DNA from: Trichobilharzia regenti | Lineage: Eukaryota > Platyhelminthes > Trematoda > Strigeidida > Schistosomatidae | DNA: 64,000 bases | Reading direction: 5' to 3' | NCBI GenBank assembly: GCA_944472135.2 | Contig: CALYDD020000430.1 | Span: 1-64,000 of the forward strand | Shown: piece after piece, positions 10,205 through 20,307 of the stretch | How the letters are laid out: each line of letters starts with the position of its first letter | How positions within the stretch are numbered: position 1 is the stretch's first letter | Made by a program: the position numbers and the translations under genes | The notes under the pieces: generated by a model | Database searches by the model: none | Told to the model about the DNA's origin: nothing | Seen by the model: only the letters and a program-made list of their open reading frames with translations

Positions 10205-11400
10205 TCTGAAAACAAAAATAAGTATTTTGCCAGGGTCTAGCAGATTCAAAGGTGGGAGGGTGGTGACTGCTATTCAGCGGATATGACGGTGGGAACCTAA
10301 GAAAACCACCCTTATCTGTGTGAATGCACTATAATGCTAAGGTTCCTGAGAACGAATTACTTCAAAAAAAATTATTAATAAATAAAATAAAAAATAAATG
10401 CTACCTGTATGTCACAGCTTGTGTACAAACTCTTTAAAATAATGGCTCATGGTACGATTTCTCTACTTCAGGAGGACATCTAACTGTATAAATCAGAAAA
10501 ACAGCATAAATCAGTATTATTATACTTCCTCTTTTCTTTTAAATAACTTATGTACTTTCGCATTTGTATTTCACTTCTTCAGTTACTATTCCCAACATTA
10601 CCCTATATAAGAATGAAAACCATAATTCGTTACGCCCTAATTTTTACTTTATATTTTATTGTTATTCTATACTTCAGTTGTTGTTTACTACTATAAACTT
10701 AAACTAACCGCAAGTATGTAACACTATAAAACTCAATGACTAGAAATTCCTAGTAATAAAAATGGAGAATAAACCCTGCGGCTATCACATATTGTTTGCT
10801 TAAATTATTATTATCTGCTGGCTGCTCCTGTTTTCTTCAATTCTCGAAGGTATTTCACTGAAGCACTGCTGATGGACAGTAATCCTGCTTTCTACATTTT
10901 TATTACTTGAGCGGTATCCAGAATATTGTTAGCACTTACGATGAACAACGGAACAAATTCCATTCTGAATTCTGTTCAACATCGCAAAGTTAACTTTGCG
11001 ACCAATTTGTCCCTTCTATCTGCTAATACCAATATAATACTGTACTTACCATCTAATGTGGATTTTTATAAACTTTCGAACCCATATTGATTGATAAGAT
11101 GATAATAATAACGGTCTGCATCCAGTGTGTCTTACTCTAGCACCTGTATATCACCTATCTTCTTACATTCCATTAACGCAAAATTTCATAATTCCCGCAT
11201 GAATCTGACTCACTATGAGTGTATTAAATATTATAATTTAGACTTAAACCAAAATATTATATTATATTCTTATAAAGTTTCTAGAGGTCATTTTTCAATT
11301 TTTAATTTCATACAACAGTGTTCAATTTCAGACTGCACTTGTCTAAAATGATCATGCCTGTACAAACGGTATGTGAATCATGTAAATGCTTAATTTATGT
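10205..11400 (+). repeat. Diverged relative of the satellite monomer
   Basis: This stretch aligns in order with the distal half of the 1.73-kb satellite. Shared blocks are gccaggg...ggtgggagggtggtgactgc, gcggatatga, accacccttatctgtg, gctaagg.tcctgag, the gaggacatc/gaaggacacc block, a cttttctttt block, agcacctgta, ttcccgc.tga, and catgcctgta near the end. Identity varies from high in the stem-loop part to weak elsewhere. It lies downstream of the LINE RT and ends in an AT-rich tail at about 11410. That makes it a candidate ancestor or cousin of the satellite. Confidence 0.75.
10257..10312 (+). other. Conserved stem-loop shared with the satellite
   Basis: AGGGTGGT (10257-10264) pairs perfectly with ACCACCCT (10305-10312) across a 40-base loop. 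The same 8-bp stem occurs in every satellite monomer (for example 25858-25865 with 25906-25913) although the loops have diverged. The G-rich run ggtgggagggtgg overlaps the left side of the stem. Confidence 0.6.
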
Positions 11401-11410
11401 GAAATATATA

Positions 11411-12636
11411 TTATTAAATCCCGCCTTATTGAGGAAACACTATAATGCCTGCAAAAGTAGTGAGTCAGTTTATGAGTTTCATAAAGCCTACAGAATGTTT
11501 TCTATTCAGTGATTACTGTTTGCAAATTATCCGAGAAAACACATTTCTGAGTGGGATGCAACACAAAGCTCAATTCTTAAACTGTCACCCTTATATCAGT
11601 TCAATCCAATCATACGTATATTAGTGGGATAGTCTATAATCGACTTTAGAGACTTATCAGGGAATAGTCTCATCAAATTACGGTTTGCTGATGATATTAT
11701 ACACCTAGACTATGAGAAGTAACCCCTGGTGGAAAGGATACCGGTGTTTGACTATAAGTGTCTGTGTTCTGTCTCATGGTTGAAGCAGTATAGTATGGCG
11801 AGTGGTGTTGAGGTTACGCATAAATGTTTGGGTGGGGGGAGTGAGTTAGTCTTCAAGGTAGGGAAGCTGAATAGGTCGAGATGGCTAGAACATGTGATGG
11901 CATATCAAGCCATCGCCTTCCTAGAGGGATAATGCTAGCCAGCACATGTTAAGGTTTAAAATGTGTTTGGGTGGGTCAAATGAAAAACTGGTATTGGTTC
12001 ATAAAATCGTTGGCAGTCAGTTGGAAGAACTACTAGAGATATGACTGCAAATCTTTGTTAATGGCACAGGTGCATTCACACTGTGTAATCTCACGTATCC
12101 GTGATCGGTAGATATGGTGGTGATCACTGATGTGAATCGCCCCATTCTGCAGGAACGGCAATATGCAATTTGAAGGCTCGAGATATTTCTGATTTTTATG
12201 AGGGCTTAGATCTTTATCTTGAAAAAGATAATACTGAACGCCTAGACGGATCATGCTTCTGCCTTTAAATATATACCATTCGCTCAGCCTATTGTTGAGA
12301 TGCGACCACGCGGGATCTGCACAGATTTATGGGGCATCTTATAAATTAACTTGCTATCCATGTAACAACAGAAGACAAGGGCCAGGCAACAGATCGTTTT
12401 GTTCAGAAAATCAACGCGTATTTATATATATTTTATGTACAATAATAAGGCTTATGCAAGCAGAAAAATGCGGTCTTCTAATTGATTGTTTCTTGGAAGA
12501 CAAACACAGTTTCCGGATTGGTTGTTTTCGATATTTCGATATGTCAAGTGGAAATGTGATTCCAAACGCTATAATGACACCGATGCATTTACTCTGTGTA
12601 ATTTCAAATATCCGAGCAACCTTTTTACTTTTATAT
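11411..12636. other. Spacer between the inverted arms
   Basis: 1.2 kb present once. It contains a degenerate RTE reverse transcriptase piece (11640-11940). It also has a short pair of related segments with a tgcattyactctgtgtaat-like core (about 12070-12110 and 12583-12620). The rest is unassigned. A 134-codon frame at 12253-12657 has no recognisable domain. Confidence 0.5.
11640..11940 (+). pseudogene. Degenerate RTE (SR2-like) reverse transcriptase fragment
   Basis: A RFADDI-type catalytic box at about 11680-11705 is followed in another frame by a FDYKCLCSVSW block and a RSRWLEHVM block (11729-11932). These correspond to the FDHRCLR...RWLGRVLRM blocks of the better-preserved RTE fragment at 20968-21961. 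Stops and a large internal deletion make it non-functional. Confidence 0.6.
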
Positions 12637-13458
12637 ATATATTTTCACATAAATTAAGCATTTACATGATTCACATACCGTTTGTACAGGCATGATCATT
12701 TTAGACAAGTGCAGTCTGAAATTGAACACTGTTGTATGAAATTAAAAATTGAAAAATGACCTCTAGAAACTTTATAAGAATATAATATAATATTTTGGTT
12801 TAAGTCTAAATTATAATATTTAATACACTCATAGTGAGTCAGATTCATGCGGGAATTATGAAATTTTGCGTTAATGGAATGTAAGAAGATAGGTGATATA
12901 CAGGTGCTAGAGTAAGACACACTGGATGCAGACCGTTATTATTATCATCTTATCAATCAATATGGGTTCGAAAGTTTATAAAAATCCACATTAGATGGTA
13001 AGTACAGTATTATATTGGTATTAGCAGATAGAAGGGACAAATTGGTCGCAAAGTTAACTTTGCGATGTTGAACAGAATTCAGAATGGAATTTGTTCCGTT
13101 GTTCATCGTAAGTGCTAACAATATTCTGGATACCGCTCAAGTAATAAAATGTAGAAAGCAGGATTACTGTCCATCAGCAGTGCTTCAGTGCAATACCTTC
13201 GAGAATTGAAGAAAACAGGAGCAGCCAGCAGATAATAATAATTTAAGCAAACAATATGTGATAGCCGCAGGGTTTATTCTCCATTTTTATTACTAGGAAT
13301 TTCTAGTCATTGAGTTTTATAGTGTTACATACTTGCGGTTAGTTTAAGTTTATAGTAGTAAACAACAACTGAAGTATAGAATAACAATAAAATATAAAGT
13401 AAAAATTAGGGCGTAACGAATTATGGTTTTCATTCTTATATAGGGTAATGTTGAGAAT

Positions 13459-13476
13459 AGTAACTGCGCAGTTACT
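13459..13476. repeat. Perfect 18-bp palindrome at a rearrangement junction
   Basis: agtaactgcgcagttact is its own reverse complement. It sits exactly where homology to the left arm breaks, about 650 bp being skipped. On its right the 117-bp repeat appears in the opposite orientation. Confidence 0.85.
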
Positions 13477-14015
13477 ACTCTGTAGTCGAACTTCTCTTAA
13501 CTATCTATTATAACTAACTACTGTCTCTTAACTACACTGTGAATCCTAAGTATCAACGGATTTTATTTTATTTTACTGTTATGCTATCATAACATTCTGT
13601 AGTCGAACGTTTCTGAACTAAATATAATAAAATCCGTCGATTCACAGTGTAGTTAAGAGACAGTAGTCAGTTTTAATAGATAGTTCAGTAAAGTTCGACT
13701 ACAGAGTGTTATGATAGCATAACAGTAAAATAAAATAAAATCCGTCGATACTTAGGATTCACAGTGTAGTTAAGAGACAGTAGTTAGTTATAATAGATAG
13801 TTCAGAAAAGTTCGACTACAGAGTGTTATGATAGCATAACAGTAAAATAAAATAAAATCCGTTGATACTTAGGATTCACAGTGTAGTTAAGAGACAGTAG
13901 TTAGTTATAATAGATAGTTCAGAAAAGTTCGACTACAGAGTGTTATGATAGCATAACAGTAAAATAAAATAAAATCCGTTAATACTTGAGACTCACAGTG
14001 CAGTTAAGCTGAATT
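13477..14015. repeat. Expanded and partly inverted 117-bp repeat cluster
   Basis: One unit (about 13477-13620) reads in plus orientation. From about 13622 to 14010 three further units read in minus orientation, head to head with the first around position 13621. The left arm has only two units in one orientation (9682-9920). Confidence 0.8.
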
Positions 14016-14600
14016 TTTAGACGATCCTGTGTAGAGCCTGGATTTCTGTAGACGTATATGTTAATGTAATTATATATAATATAATATTTGAATAATTTGG
14101 CAGTCAGCCGCTAGGATTAAATGCATTTCAATGACTGAAGAGTTGTGAGGGTAGTTCAATAAGGTTCAGTGCAAACTTTCATGGTGAGTATGACAAGCTG
14201 TGTATTTCACTCCAGGTTTGCTTGAAAGGATTGAGGATGTTTTGTGATGATGCTTGCAAAACAAATAATTGAATCAAAGTGTATTTAAGCTGATTTGTTT
14301 TTAGATGGTCCTGTTGAGGGCTGGGATTTCCGTAGACATAGATTTAAATAATAATAAATATAATATAATACGTAATACTTGAATAATTTGGAAGTCATCC
14401 GCTAGGATTAAATGCATTTGAATGACTGAATATTTGTCAGGGTAGTTCATTTAGGTTCAGTGCAACTTTCGTGGCGAGTATGACAGGCTGTGTATTTCAC
14501 TCCAGGTTTGCTTGAAAGGATTGCGGATATTTCGTGATGATGCTTGCGTAAAAAGAAATAATTGGATCAACTAAAAAAAGGAACTGAGAATAGAATTACC
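14016..14600 (-). repeat. Duplicated block in the LINE 3' region
   Basis: Two diverged copies (about 14016-14280 and 14290-14580) share the tccaggtttgcttgaaagg and gctaggattaaatgcatt blocks. The left arm has a single copy (9400-9680), which resembles the second copy more closely. Confidence 0.75.
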
Positions 14601-14673
14601 TCAACGTAGAATATTTTAAATATATCTGATAATACTGACCGTTTCTGTTAATGCTTTGAGTGAACAAAGCTGT

Positions 14674-16526
14674 TTAGGTACATAAGTCGGAGTGGGAAGA
14701 AACAATATCACGAATTTTCAGCATGTGGCAAACCGTGTCAAGACTATTTTCGGAGAAATATTTATGTAGTAGATGGGTGAATCGTTGTACTGTGGTGCTG
14801 TTTTTGATTTCATTTGGTAAGAAGTTCCATATTTGACTGTAAAGAATTTGGAACGAGAATTCGTTCGACAAAGAATATGACTTAGAGAAGATCCGTTGCT
14901 GCGTAGTTCATACGTCGAAGAAGTAAAGTTAAGGTTATTATTGGGGAAGTATACTATTCCTTTGAGAATTTTAAATAGGAGAATGAGGTTAAGTCGGTGA
15001 CGCCTGAACCAAAGGGGTTCGATCTTAAGAGTCGCGCAACGACTGTTGTAGGGGACTTTCAGATTTGTTCCTAAGATTCTACTGGTAAATCTCCTTTGAA
15101 CACTTTCAATCCTTAGTTTGTCCTTAACAGAGGTGCTGTCTAGGATAAATGGACAGTACTCAAGGAGGGGCCGTATGTGTGTTCTATAAAGTAACATTTT
15201 AGATTCTTTGGTCTGAAAGTTGTGAAATATAAATCCAAGTAATCTCCTGGCTTTAGAGACTTGGTTGGTGACATAGAGAGAGAATTTAAAATCGGCAGAG
15301 TAACAGAGCCCGAGGTCAAGTACAGAGGGAAAGATAGTGATAGGCTTGTCGTATATAGTTATGTGTGGTGCGATACGTAAGCGAGTTGATCATAACAGAC
15401 CACACTTCTGCACGTTGATCTGCATCATCCACGACTTACACCAAGTTTCAATATTATCAATATCCGATTGGATTTTATAAGATAGGTTTGTCAGTTCTTG
15501 GGTGGTACTGTAGTAGACTACTTTCAAGTCATCGGCATATAAGAAGGGTCTGCCATGCTCTATAACATTACAGACGTCATTTAGGTATATAAGAAAGAAG
15601 AGAGGTCCTAGTACACTACCTTGAATTACGCCACTTGATATAGGAGTGGTACTGGAAAAAGTGTCATTAATCTTAACAGACTGGGACCGACCACGCATAA
15701 ACGAATTACACCAGTCTAAGAGATTGCCAGATATACCATAAGCCTTAAGCTTTTTCAGGAGTAAATCATGACATACTTTGTCGAATGCCTTCTTAAGATC
15801 GATATACACAATGAGCACAAGGAATTTTTGATCAGTAAGTCCAGTTATAAAATCGAATAGTTCCAGGTGGCAAGTCATACATGACCTGGACTTTATAAAA
15901 CCATGTTGAGAAGGTGTTATGAGGTTTTCAGTCAATAAGAAGTCAGTGATTTTGGTACTGACTATCTTCTCAATTATTCTAGACAAGACAGACGTTATAT
16001 TGATTGGCCTGTAATTTTTTACATCACATTTTGAGCCGGATTTAAATCTAGGAACAATATATGTCTGCTTCCATTTGGAAGGATAAACTCCGTTCATAAG
16101 GGATATTGAGAATATTTTAAGCAAAAGGAGAGGTAGATCGGAGCCACCATGTTTTAGGAAGGATGACGGAATTGAGTCAGGTCCAGGAGTATTGGAGAAT
16201 TTCAATGAACGCACTGCACTTTCTATAAAATCAACAGTCAAGCATATATTTGACAGTGTTTTTCTTGTTAACGGTCAAGTTCTATGCATCCAGAAATATC
16301 ATGCTTGTATGTGTCAGAAAAGTGCTTTTGAAGAGTTCAGCTATGTCTGCATCATCCTTAACAACGACATTATTATGAAGAATGTAGGGAATGTTACCTT
16401 GTTTTTGTTTCAGTCTTTTTTGAAAGAGCTGGCAAAGGGAGCTAATTTTGGAGTTAATTTTAAAGGCGACAAGTTCCTCTTTGTAAATTTTAACGGAATT
16501 ATCTGATATGATTTTATCATATACCT
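14674..16526 (-). pseudogene. CR1-like LINE reverse transcriptase (parent copy)
   Basis: The main open segment is 15390-16241. Read in order it shows FSNTPGPDSIPSSFLK, YPSKWKQTYIVP, VKNYRPINITSVLSRIIEKI, an LTPSQHGF-type block, YIDLKKAFDKV (Asp), GVIQGSVLGPLFF and the YADD box (about 15530-15545). After a TGA stop, the C-terminal segment 14718-15197 follows in the same frame. The true C-terminus continues in another frame (14674-14871) past a frameshift. There is no genuine ATG at the open segment start because the frame continues upstream to Pao-B. It would have made cDNA by target-primed reverse transcription. Confidence 0.85.
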
Positions 16527-16893
16527 TGTCAATGGAGTTGAAGATTGAACGATCAATTCACGGTTGATTCCTCAAAACCAACTTCCCCAATTTTCGCGGA
16601 GGCATCAATACGACAGTCATCGTCTCATCGGTCGCTGTTCAGAAAGAAGAGTTAAACATCGTCAGAAGTAATCCTAAGATTTATTATTGTAATATTTGTT
16701 TTCAGACCTTAGTTGCTTAGTTCGGTTATTCCTTTTATATGTTGGTGTAACAATAAAAAATATCAAGCGGCAGATCGGTGTTTTGGTTTTTTCGTCCGTT
16801 ATAACTAAGCGTTTCTGAGAAATCTTCTAAGAACAGCGTGGGCCCGAGCGTAGCGAGAGCTGGGCATTAACGGTTTATGAGACGTGATTGACA
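16527..16893 (+). repeat. Pao-B 5' LTR
   Basis: 367 bp, TGTCAATGG...TGACA, followed directly by the GTTTCT/AGAAAC hairpin (16894-16911). Confidence 0.93.
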
Positions 16894-17037
16894 GTTTCTG
16901 ACGATAGAAACAGATCTGGCGTAATGAAACAGTTGGTGAAAGTTTGGATAGTCGCCGTTCATTTTTCCTGGTGCCGGTCAAGTCCTCTTTGAACAAGCAA
17001 TATCTGGAACCTTTTTGGAATTGGGTCAAGTTCAACA

Positions 17038-18993
17038 ATGCCTGGGTCAAAGAAGGGACAGAGTGTCTTGGATGCAAACAGGAAAGTAAGTCATGGTGAC
17101 TTGTCTGTTAATTGTAACGATGTGTCTGATGTTAAGCATGATATGGTTGATGTTACTGTTTCGCCGTTCAGGGATAATAGGAACATCAAACTCCCTAAAT
17201 TTGAACCACGGTGTTTTGATAGAAACCCAGCTGATTATTTACAATTTGTAAAGGAGTTTGAGATCATGTTGAGTGGTTTATTATTAAATGATGTATTGAA
17301 GTTAATGTATTTGATGAGATATTGCACTGGAGATGCTGCAAGAGCTATACAGTGTTGTAAGTTTATGAAGCCAAAAGAGGGCTACGATGAGGCTATGAGC
17401 ATATTACGCCAAAGGTTTGGAAGACCTTCGATGATTGCAGGGAAATTATTCGAGGCTGTTGAGGGTAATGGTGGTCAGTTACAGGATGACTCCCAGGCAC
17501 TCACTGAGTTTTTAGATAATTTGCTAATTTACAAGAATGGAATGATTTCGATGAATCGCATGAGTGACCTCAACTCGAGTTTTATACTAGAAGTAATAGC
17601 AAGACGTCTACCTACTCGACTGCAAAGGAAGTGGGTGAAGATAAGCTCCCGTATGGAGGATGAGGGTATCGAGCCAAAGTTTGATGATATCCTGAAACTG
17701 GTAAATACTAGTGTCAATCAATCTATGAGCAAGTTCGCCAGTCTGTTAGATCTCACCCCTAGGATAGAGCAGTCTGAGGGTAAAACGCACTCATTGATGA
17801 CGAATAGGCCTCAGAGAGGTGGATATCGAGAAGGCTCCATGATGTCTAGTAATGCATATAGACCTAGTGAGTGTAACAGGTTTCGTAGTACATCCTAAAC
17901 AGATAAGTTACAAGATGCAAGACAAACACGGCTTTGTTCTACACGTGTGCAAGAGGTGCATACAGAAGTGAACTGTGAACCAGTGAGCAAGTTCAGTGAT
18001 AAGCTAAATGTGAACTCCAGGTCTGACTCCAAATTGTGTGACGATAACGGTGTTGTGAAGAAGTCTGTAGTTGCAACTGGTAAGCCGTTGCTGAATACAG
18101 TATCACAGAATAGAGTTACTGCTTCAGAGTGCAGTTCTGACCCTACAAGTTTACAAGGTATTACTAGTGAGAGTGAAGGTATAAAACCGTTTAGGATTTG
18201 CGAGGAGGAACCAAAATTGTCTACTTCTGTTATTAAAGAGTTTGAAAATGATGAAGTTGACGGCAAAGTGAATATTCGTGATAATGATCATGATACTTCA
18301 CAGTTGTCTTTGTTTGATCATGATGAGATGAGGGATATGCCTACTACTGCTAAGTTGAACAAAGTTTCTGTACAACTTGAACGTGAAGTAGAAATAAATG
18401 CAGGTGCAGTTGCAGAAGGCATGCATACTTGTGAGACCGTCAGTGTAAGTGATCAGCATGTAGCCCACCTATCATCAGATGCTAGTGCTAAACCTGAGCT
18501 GATAGTAAAAAACAGCAGTGGTGGTGGTCTTGGAGGTAGACAACTTTCTGAAAGTCGAGCAACAACAGCTTTTGATCCACCGCTAACTTCATCAACTGAT
18601 ATCAATCAGTCGTCGTTGGTGCTGTCATCCACAATGAAACAGATGCCCATCAACTCAAGTATCTTGTCCAGTGACTATGCTAGTATCAGTTCGTTTGAAA
18701 GAACGAATATCAATGGTCAATTTAGTGAGGATAAGCCAAGTGTAAACGAGAGAGTAATTGTTAAATTGACTTGCACAAATAAAGGCATTTCCAGTTTCAA
18801 GTTACTATTTGAATGTTATTATCTTTGGTGTAAATTACTCTGTTTCTACGCTTGGTTGACCAGATACGTCGTATGTATGTGAGTCATCTATATTCTACTA
18901 TACAATGACATGAGCGTGTTGCCATTCAGATTTGAGGATATAGATGATAGAAGGAAGTCAGCAAATGAACTCTGCGACGATTTTTCAACCTAG
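17038..18993 (+). pseudogene. Pao-B Gag-derived fusion ORF (two nonsense codons)
   Basis: This is the best-preserved copy of the non-autonomous protein: 652 codons in one frame from MPGSKKG to a TAG at 18991-18993, broken only by a TAA at 17896-17898 (Ser in Pao-A) and a TGA at 18880-18882 (Leu in Pao-A). Residues 1 to about 235 are the DUF1759-like Gag domain. A CNRF remnant of the zinc-knuckle region follows. About residues 300-560 are Ser/Glu/Asp-rich with no known domain, and the C-terminus keeps a Trp/Tyr-rich piece that precedes integrase in Pao-C. No protease, RT or integrase motifs are present. If expressed before decay, it could have co-assembled with partner Gag through its N-terminal part; that is inference. 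Confidence 0.82.
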
Positions 18994-18997
18994 AGCA

Positions 18998-19260
18998 TCA
19001 ACCTGAGAAGGGTTGTAGGCGTACTGCTGTAAGTCCTACAGTTCTTCAAGGGTAGTTTGCCGTGTCAGAATCCACAACATTTGATGTGTTGTTTGTACAT
19101 ATGTTTGTGTTAAATAGTTGTGTGAGTTCCAATTATCGCAACTGTTGGTCAATCTTGTTTGTGTCCGTACATTCCACAAATTACAATCGTCAACCTGTGA
19201 AGGGTTGTAGGCGTACTGGTGTAAGTCCTGCAATTCTTCAAAGGAATTCCACCAAGACAT
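18998..19260 (+). repeat. Two tandem 192-bp units in the Pao-B 3' region
   Basis: The units start at 18998 and 19190 and correspond to units 2 and 3 of Pao-A. Unit 1 is missing. Confidence 0.82.
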
Positions 19261-19949
19261 GATCGGCGAGGTTGTTTGTACTATTTGTATATACGTGTGG
19301 TGTGTCGTAGCAATTGGTGTATTTTGGATTCATTGTGTTTACTTGTTGTTTTCGTGTCTTGTTGTTATTGCGTAATTTTGTTAAAATTTTCGATGTGATT
19401 ATTTCTGAAGTTGTTTCGAGTCTTCTACATCCGTGAATGAATTGATTGATGTTAGAGACAGCAGATGGGTCATATACGCCGGGGAGGCTAGGCTATTGCT
19501 GAGAATGAAATGCACACGGAGATAATTGTTAGCTGCGGTCCGACACGCCGGGGAGAAAGAGTGTAAACGACTGAGGCTCGCATGCGTCACCGCTATTAGA
19601 ACTGAGGCAGAATGAGTGACAAGCGATTGCAGTGGTAATTGGTAGTGAGTAGATAAGACGATGTGCGTAGTGTATCATGAGTTGGTGCTATGGTCACTTT
19701 GCATTCTGCAAGAGTCATTCTAGTAAGTGGCGATTGTGTTGCAAGATGTCAAGAGGAGGTCTCTGTCTGGAGGCGCAGGTCGTCATTGATGTGTGAGATT
19801 GTGCTGTGGGTATGCTTGTGGTGTGTTGGCTTTTCTGTTTGTTTTCCATTTCAGCTCTGTCCGTGTGACCCAGGTTCTCGCAATGGCATCCAAGTCGACG
19901 TGCATTGGTCGTGAAGGAAAAAATGGTTGGATCCCATTTTGCCGGGGAG
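19261..19949 (+). other. Pao-B 3' untranslated region
   Basis: Homologous to 6721-7379 of Pao-A, with the same 74-codon frame (19690-19914) and donor/acceptor-like sites. It ends in gccggggag beside the 3' LTR. Confidence 0.5.
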
Positions 19950-20307
19950 TGTCAATGGAGTTGAAGATTGAACGATCAATTCACGGTTGATTCCTCAAAA
20001 CCAACTTCCCCAATTTTCGCAGAGGCATCAATACGACAGTCATCGTCTCATCGGTCGCTGTTCAGAAAGAAGAGTAAAACATCGTCAGAAGTAATCTTAT
20101 GATTTATTATTGTAATATTTGTTCACAGACCTTAATTCAGTTATTCTTTTTATATGTTGGTGTAACAATAAAGAAATCTCAAGCGGCAGATCGGTGTTTT
20201 GGTTTTTTCGTCCGTTATAACTAAGCGTTTCTGAAATCTTCAAGGAACAGCGTGGGCCCGAGCGTAGCGAGAGCTGGTCATTAACGGTTTATGAGACGTG
20301 ATTGACA
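19950..20307 (+). repeat. Pao-B 3' LTR
   Basis: 358 bp, slightly shorter than the 5' LTR through small deletions around 20130-20145 and 20235-20240. The TACCT duplication follows. Confidence 0.93.

Larger units (their letters stand above)
8172..11410 (+). repeat. Left arm of a large inverted duplication
   Basis: Read forward, this arm matches the reverse complement of about 12637-15810. It starts inside the RT of a CR1-like LINE and runs through its C-terminus and a long 3' region, ending at an ATT-rich tail. The RT part is almost identical to the other arm. The middle is more diverged and differs by large indels: about 650 bp at roughly 9920-10580 is absent from the right arm, which instead has extra repeat copies. 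The left arm lacks the 5' part of the LINE, so the right-hand copy is the longer parent. Confidence 0.88.
12637..15810 (-). repeat. Right arm of the large inverted duplication
   Basis: The reverse complement matches the left arm at 8172-11410. The RT section carries the same premature stop and the same frameshift as the left copy, so the LINE was already dead when duplicated or both arms were later homogenised. Compared with the left arm it lacks about 650 bp, and it has extra and inverted 117-bp units (13480-14010) and a duplicated 280-bp block (14016-14600). Confidence 0.88.
16527..20307 (+). mobile_element. Pao-B: second non-autonomous Pao/BEL element
   Basis: 3781 bp on the plus strand, LTRs 16527-16893 and 19950-20307, with a perfect 5-bp target duplication TACCT (16522-16526 and 20308-20312). 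The layout is the same as Pao-A: hairpin leader, Gag-derived frame at 17038, serine-rich middle, short pre-integrase remnant, 3' tandem units, 74-codon frame, gccggggag, LTR. It inserted into the connector of the CR1-like LINE. The shared deletion structure of Pao-A and Pao-B shows one non-autonomous lineage, not two independent deletions. Confidence 0.92.
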
